Assembly: GCF_026130175.1 (NCBI RefSeq)
Contig: NZ_JAIGNI010000007.1
Location: 1 to 64,000 of the forward strand
Length of the DNA stretch: 64,000 nt
DNA from: Lyngbya sp. CCAP 1446/10
GTDB taxonomy: Bacteria > Cyanobacteriota > Cyanobacteriia > Cyanobacteriales > Microcoleaceae
Reading direction: 5' to 3'
Shown here: one piece after another, positions 41,356-50,265 of the stretch
How positions within the stretch are numbered: position 1 is the first letter of the stretch
Layout: each line of letters starts with the position of its first letter
Notes under the pieces: model-generated
Database searches by the model: none
Told to the model about the DNA's origin: nothing
The model's input: only the letters and a program-made list of their open reading frames with translations
Translations under genes and position numbers: made by a program

Positions 41356-42168
41356 ATGATTGCGGAACCACTTACCCTCTCACAAACCACTCCCATCTTA
41401 GAAGCCCAAGGATTAACTCGCCGCTTTGGCGGTTTAGTTGCTGTAAACGATGTATCTTTTGCAGTTCAAAAACACGAGATTTTTGGATTGATCGGCCCTA
41501 ACGGCGCTGGCAAGACCACTCTGTTTAATGTAATGACTGGACTGATACCTGCTTCTAGTGGTAATCTGATTTATCAAAACGAAAATATTTCTAAATTGCG
41601 ACCTTATCAAATTGCGAATAAAGGTATTGCCAGAACATTTCAAAATATTCGGTTGTTTGGAGAACTTTCTGTTTTGGATAATGTGGCGATCGCCCGACAC
41701 ATCCACAGCCGATCGCAAAATCCGGTATTATCGCTACTATCGGGGATTTTCGGCTTACCAGAATCTAACGCAATGGAGCGCAAAACCCAGCGTAAAGCCC
41801 TGGAATTGTTGGATTTGGTCGGTTTGGGCGATCGGGCGCAGGAACAAGCTAAAAACCTGCCCTACGGCGACCAGAGGCGCTTAGAAATCGCCCGCGCCCT
41901 AGCCCTAGAACCGACAATATTGCTGTTAGATGAACCAGCGGCGGGGATGAATCCCAGCGAAAAGCACAAGTTAAGTGAATTTATCCGCGAAGTGCGGGAA
42001 CAATTCAATTTAACTGTAATATTGATCGAGCATCATGTACCGCTGGTGATGGGATTGTGCGATCGAATTGCGGTGCTGCATTTCGGTCAGTTGATTGCCT
42101 TGGGCGAGCCTGGTGTAGTGAGGAATAATCCTGCTGTGATTGAAGCTTATTTGGGAGATGAAGGATAA
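41356..42168 (+). CDS. livG: branched-chain amino acid ABC transporter ATP-binding protein LivG
   Basis: The 270-aa ATPase has Walker A GPNGAGKT (about 46-53), the LivG-specific insert ([37 protein letters not shown]), a signature region [16 protein letters not shown], Walker [14 protein letters not shown], and the switch HHVPLV. It powers uptake of branched-chain or related amino acids together with LivF and the LivHM permeases. livF (44384) is cut off from livG by a 2-kb insertion element. Confidence 0.92.
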   Translation: MIAEPLTLSQTTPILEAQGLTRRFGGLVAVNDVSFAVQKHEIFGLIGPNGAGKTTLFNVMTGLIPASSGNLIYQNENISKLRPYQIANKGIARTFQNIRLFGELSVLDNVAIARHIHSRSQNPVLSLLSGIFGLPESNAMERKTQRKALELLDLVGLGDRAQEQAKNLPYGDQRRLEIARALALEPTILLLDEPAAGMNPSEKHKLSEFIREVREQFNLTVILIEHHVPLVMGLCDRIAVLHFGQLIALGEPGVVRNNPAVIEAYLGDEG

Positions 42169-42191
42169 AATAAAATTGGTTTAATAGATAA

Positions 42192-42203
42192 GCGGGCGAT
42201 TGA
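42192..42203. repeat. left half of a dispersed palindromic element split by an IS
   Basis: GCGGGCGATTGA is the left arm of the element whose right part resumes at 44211 (GAAATCGCG). GA is present on both sides of the IS. Confidence 0.7.
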
Positions 42204-44210
42204 AAGAGACTGTTGGCGAATGTCTGAGGGGTTTCACCCCTCAGACATTCGCCGTCCTGAATAGGCAGAATGATTGTGTAATAACAATACTTCGGACAGT
42301 TTTAGAGCCGATCGAGTGTCCGAAACCCTTACTGGCTATATAGTGGACTATTTTTTCAAGGTTTAAGTAAGCGCCCTAAGTTTCCTAAAATGCGTTAAAA
42401 ATGGCAGGGCTTCCTCGCGCGAGGCTTACAAGGCCGTTAAAAAACTGTCCTAAGTATTGTAATAAGACACCATATTAAATAATTTATTATGACTCTTCAC
42501 CCCCGCGACTGGTCGTCAATTCCTGAAATGACCGCCTCCGTAGCACGAACCTCCTTTCCCAAAGGCAATCCATATATGAAAATGCGCGACGAATTAGGAG
42601 TGCTGTACTTGGATACTGACTTTATCACCTTGTTTCGAGCCGACTGCGGTCAAACTGCATTATCACCAGGGCAATTAGCATTAATCAGTGTGATGCAATT
42701 TGCCGAGGGATTGACTGACCGACAAGCAGCAGAAGCGGTCAGAAGCCGTATAGACTGGAAGTATGCTCTGGGACTAGAAATTACAGATAGCGGTTTTAAT
42801 TATTCAGTTTTAAGTGAATGGAGAAGTCGATTAATTGCTGCGGGACGTGAAAGCCAATTACTTGATAAAATGTTAGGACATTTTATGGACAAAGGATGGC
42901 TCAAAGCCAGGGGGAAAGCCAGAACTGACTCCACCCATGTCATCGGAGCCATCCGCAAAATGAACCGCCTCGAATGCGTTGGAGAAACTTTACGTCATGC
43001 TTTAAATCAGTTAGCAACAGTTGCCGATGAATGGTTATTAACAGTAGTCAATCAGGATTGGTCTGAGCGTTATGGCACGAGATTTGAGCAGTATCGTTTG
43101 CCGAAATCTGAAACCGAAAAACAAAGCTTGGTATTGACTATTGGCTGTGATGGTCATCACTTATTGTCAGCTTTGTATGACCCCTTGAGTCCTGAATGGT
43201 TACGTCAGCTAAAAGCGGTAGAAATTTTACGCTGTGTCTGGATACAGCAATATGGGTGGTGCAAAGGTAAAGTTTATTGGCGAGAAGCTGATAATTTACC
43301 GCCCCACAAGCAGTTAATTACTTCCCCTTATGATATCGAGGCTCGCAATCGGACAAAAAGAGATACTAATTGGACAGGTTATACAGTACATCTTACAGAA
43401 ACTTGCGATCGAGATTTACCTCATTTAATTACCAATGTGGAAACGACACCCGCCACCACTGGAGATGTAGAAATGACTCAGGTGATTCATCAAGCTTTAG
43501 CTGATAAACACCTGTTACCACAACAACATATTGTCGATACTGCTTATGTTGATGCTCAACACTTGCTCAAAGCGTGAGACACAATTAGGTATTGAGCTTC
43601 TTGGCCCTGTACCGCCTGACTCTAGTTGGCAAGAAAAAGCTAAGCTGGGCTTTGAGCTTTCTTGTTTTACCGTTGATTGGGACCATCGCCATGCTACTTG
43701 TCCGCAAGGGCGCATCAGCAAATCCTGGCATCAACGCTCGGATAACTATGGCAATCCGGTCATTCAAGTACGTTTTCGTCGCCCCGATTGCGCCGCTTGT
43801 CCTGTTCGCTCTCAATGTACTCATTCGCCCGCACAGGCTCGTGTTCTGACTCTCAAACCTCAACCTCTTTACGAAGCTCTAGCCAAGGGTAGGGCTAGAC
43901 AACATACCCTGGATTTTAAGCAGCGTTATGCCCTCAGGGCCGGTGTTGAAAGTTCGCTGTCTCAAGGAATTCGTGTTTTTGGTTTGCGTGACGCTCGTTA
44001 CATGGGTCTTGCCAAAACTCGTCTGCAACATATTATGACTGCTGCTGCAATGAATCTGTCAAGAATGTGGGCATTTTGGCGCAACATTCCGATTGGCTTG
44101 ACCCGTGTATCTCGTTTTTCCGCTCTTTTTACCTCTGCCTTATCATAGTTCTCTTGCCAGGATTACGGGATGTTTGGTTTCACCCTTTTTTAATTCGCCA
44201 ACAGTCTCTT
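42204..44210 (+). mobile_element. IS1182-like insertion sequence, about 2.0 kb
   Basis: The ends are perfect 18-bp inverted repeats: AAGAGACTGTTGGCGAAT at 42204-42221 and its complement at 44193-44210. A 2-bp GA direct repeat flanks the element. A single transposase gene, frameshifted, fills most of it. At the left end a 17-bp perfect stem (GGCGAATGTCTGAGGGG, 42215-42231, pairing with 42237-42253) overlaps the terminal repeat. It separates livG from livF. Confidence 0.85.
42489..44148 (+). pseudogene. IS1182-family DDE transposase, frameshifted
   Basis: The first frame (42489-43577, 362 aa) contains the N-terminal DUF772-type domain (LDTDFITLFRADCGQTALSPGQLALISVMQFAEGLTDRQAAEAVRSRIDWKYALGL) and ARTDSTHV with the first catalytic Asp. 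The second (to 44148) continues with RETQLGIELLGPVPPDSSWQ, CPQGRISKSW, CAACPVRSQCTH and RAGVESSLSQGIRVFGLRDARYMGLAKTRLQH with the catalytic Glu. The shift lies at about 43575 (AAAGCGTGAG). No slippery heptamer is obvious there, so inactivation is more likely than programmed shifting. Confidence 0.85.
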
Positions 44211-44255
44211 GAAATCGCGCCTACACAAACAATGTCCGCCTCCGCGGACTAAGAG
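44211..44255. repeat. right part of the dispersed palindromic element split by the IS
   Basis: GAAATCGCGCCTACACAAAC, then GTCCGCC and GCGGACTAAGAG, matches the elements at 15795 and 25202. Confidence 0.75.
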
Positions 44256-44383
44256 TTAGAGTGATGCCTTACAGTCCTCTTTTAGAGGACTTTAGCTATG
44301 AGACAGGGGTTTTCAACCCCTGGCGGACTGCTGAAAAAAACATAAACTTTATGGCTGATAATAAATTTTAAAACAACAAAAGA

Positions 44384-45121
44384 ATGCAACACAGCCCAAT
44401 CCAAGCCAAAGAAAACATCCTCTTAGAAATCAAAAACCTCTGTGTAAATTACGGCGGAATTCAAGCCCTCACAAATGTTGATTTAACCGTAAATGCAGGC
44501 GAAGTTGTCAGTCTCATCGGTGCCAACGGTGCGGGGAAAAGTACCACCCTGAGAGCAATTTCTAAAATAGTTAATTTGCGCCAAGGACAAATTATTTATA
44601 GCGGGCGCGATATTACCCGCCGTCAAGCTCACGAAGTGGTAAAATTGGGAATCGCCCACAGTCCCGAAGGGCGAAGGGTTTTGGCGCAGCAAACGGTGTT
44701 GACAAACTTGGAATTAGGGGCCTATGTGCGATCGGACTTTGCGGCCATCAAAGCCGATTTAACCCGCCAATTCGAGCTATTTCCGCGCCTAGCAGAAAGG
44801 CGCACTCAACTGGCGGGAACCCTTAGCGGTGGGGAACAGCAAATGTTGGCGATCGCCCGCGCGCTCATGAGCCGCCCGAAACTGCTATTATTAGACGAAC
44901 CGAGTTTAGGCTTAGCACCTGCGATCGTCAAAGAAATTTTCGCAATTATTCAAAACCTGCGCTCTACGGGCGTTACAATTCTATTGGTCGAACAAAACGC
45001 CAACTTAGCACTCCAAATTGCCGATCGGGCTTATGTACTAGAAGCTGGTAAAATTACCCTCACAGGTATAGGATTGGACTTGCTAAACGACGAGCGAATC
45101 AGGAGCGCATATTTAGGTTGA
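44384..45121 (+). CDS. livF: branched-chain amino acid ABC transporter ATP-binding protein LivF
   Basis: The 245-aa ATPase has Walker A GANGAGKST, Q-loop region, TLSGGEQQMLAIARALMSRPKLLLLDEPSLGLAP (signature and Walker B) and VEQNANLAL, all typical of LivF. It pairs with LivG. The EamA transporter gene overlaps its last 4 bp. Loss of direct linkage to livG by the IS may put livF under a new promoter. Confidence 0.92.
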   Translation: MQHSPIQAKENILLEIKNLCVNYGGIQALTNVDLTVNAGEVVSLIGANGAGKSTTLRAISKIVNLRQGQIIYSGRDITRRQAHEVVKLGIAHSPEGRRVLAQQTVLTNLELGAYVRSDFAAIKADLTRQFELFPRLAERRTQLAGTLSGGEQQMLAIARALMSRPKLLLLDEPSLGLAPAIVKEIFAIIQNLRSTGVTILLVEQNANLALQIADRAYVLEAGKITLTGIGLDLLNDERIRSAYLG

Positions 45122-45990
45122 CTTGGTTAATTTTTGGAATTCTCACTGCTTTTTTTGAAGCAATAAAAGACGTTTTTGGCAAGCAAAACCTGAAAAAAAA
45201 CGACGAATACGTGGTAGCTTGGTCACTAGCATTTTTTTCAGCCGTCTTTTTAACTCCCTTTCTATTTTTCATAAAAATACCCCAATTAAACCCGCAACTA
45301 AACCCGCAATTCTGGATAGCATTGTCAATCGGAGGAAGCATCAACGCAGTCACAGCTATCCTCTACATTAAAGCCATCAAACTATCGGACTTATCCCTCA
45401 CAGTACCGCTAGTAGCTTTGACACCCTTATTCATGCTGTTCACTTCACCGTTAATTGTCGGCGAATATCCCAATTTTTTTGATTATATCGGAATTTTTCT
45501 CATAGTCACAGGCTCCTATCTATTAAACATTAAAGAAAAATCTAAAGGATACCTAGCGCCCTTCAAAGCACTGCTGTACGAACCAGGGCCAAAATTAATG
45601 TTAATCGTAGCATTCCTCTGGAGTATCACCTCAAATTTTGACAAAATAGGCGTGCAGAATTCCTCCCCAATTTTTTGGTTATTCTCATTATTTACGACTA
45701 TGAGTATTGTATTACTACCAGTTTTACTCAAGAAAACCCCTAACCCCAGCCGCAAAATCATCAAAAACTTACCGCTGCTAGTAACAATGGGATTTTTCAA
45801 TGCTTTAGGAGTCATTTTTCAGATGCAAGCTTTAACAATGACTTTAGTAGTGCAAGTAATAGCAGTTAAACGTACCAGCGTATTAATGGGTGTACTGTTC
45901 GGTCATTTCATTTTCAAAGAAAAAGATATTCAGCAAAGATTGTTAGGAGCTGCTATCATGATTGTGGGAGTTTTCTTTATCACATTATGA
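45118..45990 (+). CDS. EamA/DMT-family transporter
   Basis: Translation starts at TTG 45118 overlapping the livF stop (TTGA). The 290-aa protein has about ten hydrophobic segments and the two EamA halves (WLIFGILTAFFEAIKDVFGKQNLKKNDEYVVAWSLAFFSAVFL ... FFNALGVIFQMQALTMTLVVQVIAVKRTSVLMGVLFGHFIFKE). It likely exports a small metabolite through the inner membrane. The substrate is unknown. Overlap with livF suggests coupled expression. Confidence 0.85.
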   Translation: MTWLIFGILTAFFEAIKDVFGKQNLKKNDEYVVAWSLAFFSAVFLTPFLFFIKIPQLNPQLNPQFWIALSIGGSINAVTAILYIKAIKLSDLSLTVPLVALTPLFMLFTSPLIVGEYPNFFDYIGIFLIVTGSYLLNIKEKSKGYLAPFKALLYEPGPKLMLIVAFLWSITSNFDKIGVQNSSPIFWLFSLFTTMSIVLLPVLLKKTPNPSRKIIKNLPLLVTMGFFNALGVIFQMQALTMTLVVQVIAVKRTSVLMGVLFGHFIFKEKDIQQRLLGAAIMIVGVFFITL

Positions 45991-46020
45991 TTTTTCCAAG
46001 TACCTTAAAAAAATCTAGCC

Positions 46021-46230
46021 GTAGGGTGCGTCGCCTGCGATAAATACCTAACTAAGTATCGACCATCTGAAAGCGACGCACCTGGGTTATTTAAAAGCGA
46101 TTCTAATATAAATTCTCAAAATTTTTGCTATAAAAGAAGTGTTAGGTTTATTTTATCGACTATTTTGTCAGGTGCGTCGCTATGAGATAGTCTGTATTTT
46201 TTAAGGATTTTCGAGGGCGACACACCCTAC
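46021..46230. repeat. two copies of the GGTGCGTCGC/GCGACGCACC repeat
   Basis: One copy spans 46021-46083, the second 46170-46230. They fill most of the gap between the EamA gene and cobN. Confidence 0.85.
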
Positions 46231-46281
46231 AATTGTATCCGTTATCTAAGTTTGATTGTCGTTTTTATAGAGGAAAAGATA

Positions 46282-49200
46282 ATGCACAAAATAGCCGCCA
46301 CACCCGGAGGTTGGAACCCTCAAGCAGAAGGAGTAATTTTTATTCAGCAAACCCCAGCACCAATCGTATTTATTAGTGCTGCTGACACCGACATTCAAAC
46401 ACTCGCGGCCGCCTCCTCCAAAATGCCGCCAGAATTCCCCAAAGTGCGGGCCGTAAACCTGCTTCAATTGCAGCAACAATTAACCATTGACACCTATGCA
46501 GAGGAAATTTTAGAACAGGCGGAGGTAATAATTTTAAGGCTGTTAGGCGGTCGTTCCTATTGGTCTTACGGGTTAGAAATTCTGCGGGAAACGGCGCAGA
46601 AAACTAATGCAGCATTGATTGTGATGCCCGGTGAAGATAGTCCAGATCCCGATTTAATTAGTCATTCTAATGTATCGCTATCAGCAGTCAATCAACTGTG
46701 GCGCTATTTCACAGAAGGCGGAGTCCAAAATTTTATTAACGCCCTCAAATTTACCGCCGATACTTGTCTGAAAACTGCTTACACTCCGCCTCTTCCTCAA
46801 ACAGTTTCCCGCGTCGGGATTTACGATTGGGGTGGCCGCGCGGCGGCGTGTTTGGAAACTTCCCAACCAGATGCAGAGCCCCCTAAATCCCCCTTATTAA
46901 GGGGGACTTTGACAACTTCTTGCTCCCCCCTTCTTAAGGGGGGCAGGGGGGGATCTCCGGATTTACCATCACAGGCTAAAGGAGACGGGGAGGGCGGGCA
47001 CAGGGGCACCGCCCCTACAGTCGGGATATTATTTTATCGCGCTCATTATTTATCAGGAAATTTAGCACCAATTGATGCACTTTGTCAAGCTTTAATAGAG
47101 CGAAACTTAGTCCCAGTTCCCGTATTTGTATCTTCGCTGCGGGAACCAGATTTGCAAATAGAACTGCTGCAATATTTTCAACCCAAAGACTCAGAACCAA
47201 TTCAATTATTGCTAAATACCACAAGTTTTGCAGTCTCCGGTTTCAGCAGTCCAGAACCGGAACAAAATAGTTTAAACTCCTTAGATGTTCCTATCTTGCA
47301 AGCCATCTTCAGCGGCGGCGGTTTAGAACAGTGGGAAACTGAATTACAAGGACTTTCGCCCCGCGATGTCGCCATGAATGTAGCTTTGCCAGAAGTAGAT
47401 GGTAAAATTATTACTAGGGCTGTTTCTTTCAAAGCTGTACAGACTTGGAACGATGAATTAGAAACAGATGTGGTAGGATATGTCGCAGCGGGCGATCGCA
47501 TTTCATTCGTAGCAGACTTAACGGCGAGTTGGGTGAAAATGAAACAAACCCCTGCCGCCAACAGACGCATCGCCATAATTCTCGCAAATTATCCCACTCG
47601 CAACGCCCGCTTAGCTAACGGCGTCGGCTTGGATACGCCCGCTAGCTGTGTGGAAATCCTCAAAGCTATGCAGGAAGCCGGTTATCAAGTTGAAAATATC
47701 CCCGCTAGCGGTAATGAGTTAATTGAAATGCTGACTTCTGGCGTGACAAATGACCCGGAAGGACGCGAATTGCGGCCTGTTAATCAATCTTTAGATTTGG
47801 CAGAATATGAAGAATATTTTACTACTTTACCGCCAGAAGTACAGGAGGAAATGTGTAAAAGATGGGGAATTCCAGGAATCCACCCACAGGATTTAATCGC
47901 TGACAATACATCTTTTGCGATTCCAGGAATTCAATTCGGCAATGTATTTGTGGGAATTCAACCATCGCGGGGCTACGAAATTGATCCAGCCTTAAACTAT
48001 CACGCCCCAGATTTGGAACCTACCCACAATTATCTAGCTTACTATTACTGGTTGCGCGAAAAATTGGGAATTGATGCGATAATTCATGCGGGAAAACACG
48101 GCAATTTAGAATGGCTTCCCGGTAAAAGTATCGCCTTGTCTAACAAATGTTATCCCGAAGTAGCATTAGGCGCGATGCCGAATTTCTATCCCTTCATTGT
48201 TAACGATCCGGGGGAAGGTGCTCAGGCAAAAAGACGATCGCAAGCCGTGATAATCGACCACCTCACCCCGCCGATGACTCGCGCCGAACTTTACGGGCCT
48301 TTGCAGCAATTAGAAGCCTTAATCGATGAATATTGCGAAGCCCAAAGCTTAGATCCGTCCAGATTACCGATGATTCGCGATCGCATTGTAGCCCTCACCA
48401 ACCAGGAAAACTTAGATAAAGACTTAGGCATCCAACTAAATAAATCGGAGTTTACGGAGTTTATCACCCGCACAGACGGCTACCTTTGCGAACTCAAAGA
48501 GTCCCAAATTCGCGACGGATTGCACATTTTCGGTCAATGTCCCCAAGGTAGACAGTTGCGAGATTTGATAATTGCGATCGCCCGCCATCCTAGCACAAAT
48601 CGCGCCGGCTTAACCCGCGCCCTCGCCCAAGACTTAAACCTAGATTTCGACCCCTTAACTACAGCAGGCGATTTAACAGCAGAATTAGAAGAAAAAGCCG
48701 CTGAATTAGTAGATAATTTAATCGAAAACATCCGCGTTCATCCGCGTCCATCTGCGGTTACAAATCCAGAAATAGGAGAAGCAACCCAACAAGAATTAGA
48801 TTGGATTGCCAACTATCTTTTACCCTCACTGCTGCAAACAAACCAAGAAATTACTAATTTGTTGCGCGGACTAGATGGGCGGCACATCCCCAGCGGCGCA
48901 TCCGGCGCACCAACTCGCGGCAGGCCCGATGTATTGCCCACAGGTCGCAATTTTTACTCAGTAGATATCCGTGCTATTCCCACAGAAACCGCTTGGAGAG
49001 TTGGCAAAGTTGCGGCCGAAACTTTAATTGAAAGATACACTCAAGAAAACGGCGAATATCCCAAAACTTTGGGTTTGTCAGTGTGGGGAACATCGACAAT
49101 GCGGACGGGGGGAGACGACATCGCCGAAGCCTTAGCGCTGATGGGAGTTCAACCAATTTGGGATGGGCCTTCGCGCCGGGTTGTAGATTTTGAAATCTTG

Positions 49201-50208
49201 CCTGTTGCTGTTTTGGGGCGGCCGAGAGTTGATGTTACTTTGCGGATTTCGGGATTTTTTCGCGATGCTTTTTTTAATTTAATAGACTTGTTTGATAGTG
49301 CCGTAAAAGCTGTGGCAAATTTAGATGAACCTGCGGAAGATAATCCTTTAGCAGCGCAAGTTAAACAAGAGATTTTGGATTGGAAATCGGCGGGTTTGAG
49401 TCGGGAAGATGCAGAAGTGCGATCGCAATTTCGAGTCTTTGGCTCAAAACCAGGTGCTTACGGCGCAGGACTTCAAGGCATAATTGAAGCTCAAAACTGG
49501 ACAGACGACAGCGATTTAGCAAAAGCTTACATTAATTGGAGCAGCTACGCCTATACTTCCTCTAGTTCCTCAAATTTGCAGGGAGATGTAGCAGGAGTTA
49601 AACAAAGTGAATGGGGATGTTGTGCACCCGAAGCATTTGAAAAACGCCTCGGCGAAATGCAAATAGTTTTGCAAAACCAAGACAATCGCGAACACGACAT
49701 CCTCGACTCCGATGATTATTATCAATTCCAAGGCGGAATGACGGCGGCAATTCGCAATTTGCAAGGCAAAAATCCTGAAACTTATTTCGGCGATAATTCG
49801 ATTCCCGAAAATCCGAAAGTGCGACAACTGAAAGAAGAAATTGCGCGGGTTTATCGCAGCAGGGCGGTAAATCCGAAATGGATTGAAGGGGCGATGCGCC
49901 ACGGTTATAAAGGTGCTTTTGAAATTGCCGCAACGGTAGATTTTTTGTTTGCTTATGATGCTACGGCAAATTGTGTAGAAGATTTTATGTATGAGGGAAT
50001 CGCACAGGCTTACATTTTTGATGAGAAAGTGCAGGGATTTATTCAGGAAAATAACCCTTGGGCGCTGCGAGATATGGCGGAGAGATTGCTAGAAGCTCGT
50101 CAACGGGGATTGTGGCAGAGTGCTAATCAGGATACTCTTGATAAATTGCGATCGATCGCCCTGCAAGCCGAAGCAGTCATCGAATCCCATACCGAAATAC
50201 GCAATTAA
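46282..50208 (+). CDS. cobN: cobaltochelatase subunit CobN
   Basis: ATG 46282 has GAGGAAAAGATA as ribosome site and gives 1308 aa. Core motifs of CobN are present: HAPDLEPTHNYLAYYYWLREKLGIDAIIHAGKHGNLEWLPGKSIALSNKCYPEVALGAMPNFYPFIVNDPGEGAQAKRRSQAVIIDHLTPPMTRAELY, and RPDVLPTGRNFYSVDIRAIPTETAWRVGK. CobN inserts cobalt into the corrin ring with ATPase partners (ChlI/ChlD may serve in cyanobacteria). Two stretches are translated repeats: EPPKSPLLRGTL..SPLLKGGRGGSP (about residues 200-235) and IRVHPRPSAV (about 815-825). The family usually lacks these, so they are probably surface loops. Confidence 0.92.
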   Translation: MHKIAATPGGWNPQAEGVIFIQQTPAPIVFISAADTDIQTLAAASSKMPPEFPKVRAVNLLQLQQQLTIDTYAEEILEQAEVIILRLLGGRSYWSYGLEILRETAQKTNAALIVMPGEDSPDPDLISHSNVSLSAVNQLWRYFTEGGVQNFINALKFTADTCLKTAYTPPLPQTVSRVGIYDWGGRAAACLETSQPDAEPPKSPLLRGTLTTSCSPLLKGGRGGSPDLPSQAKGDGEGGHRGTAPTVGILFYRAHYLSGNLAPIDALCQALIERNLVPVPVFVSSLREPDLQIELLQYFQPKDSEPIQLLLNTTSFAVSGFSSPEPEQNSLNSLDVPILQAIFSGGGLEQWETELQGLSPRDVAMNVALPEVDGKIITRAVSFKAVQTWNDELETDVVGYVAAGDRISFVADLTASWVKMKQTPAANRRIAIILANYPTRNARLANGVGLDTPASCVEILKAMQEAGYQVENIPASGNELIEMLTSGVTNDPEGRELRPVNQSLDLAEYEEYFTTLPPEVQEEMCKRWGIPGIHPQDLIADNTSFAIPGIQFGNVFVGIQPSRGYEIDPALNYHAPDLEPTHNYLAYYYWLREKLGIDAIIHAGKHGNLEWLPGKSIALSNKCYPEVALGAMPNFYPFIVNDPGEGAQAKRRSQAVIIDHLTPPMTRAELYGPLQQLEALIDEYCEAQSLDPSRLPMIRDRIVALTNQENLDKDLGIQLNKSEFTEFITRTDGYLCELKESQIRDGLHIFGQCPQGRQLRDLIIAIARHPSTNRAGLTRALAQDLNLDFDPLTTAGDLTAELEEKAAELVDNLIENIRVHPRPSAVTNPEIGEATQQELDWIANYLLPSLLQTNQEITNLLRGLDGRHIPSGASGAPTRGRPDVLPTGRNFYSVDIRAIPTETAWRVGKVAAETLIERYTQENGEYPKTLGLSVWGTSTMRTGGDDIAEALALMGVQPIWDGPSRRVVDFEILPVAVLGRPRVDVTLRISGFFRDAFFNLIDLFDSAVKAVANLDEPAEDNPLAAQVKQEILDWKSAGLSREDAEVRSQFRVFGSKPGAYGAGLQGIIEAQNWTDDSDLAKAYINWSSYAYTSSSSSNLQGDVAGVKQSEWGCCAPEAFEKRLGEMQIVLQNQDNREHDILDSDDYYQFQGGMTAAIRNLQGKNPETYFGDNSIPENPKVRQLKEEIARVYRSRAVNPKWIEGAMRHGYKGAFEIAATVDFLFAYDATANCVEDFMYEGIAQAYIFDEKVQGFIQENNPWALRDMAERLLEARQRGLWQSANQDTLDKLRSIALQAEAVIESHTEIRN

Positions 50209-50265
50209 CCTGACCAGACCGTTTGCGGTAATATCTACTAATGTTTCGCCAACGGTGAAAGCTGT

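Noticed and set aside
43560-43620. Programmed frameshift in the transposase gene
   Set aside because: No slippery heptamer and no clear downstream stimulator were found at the junction; a simple indel is more likely.
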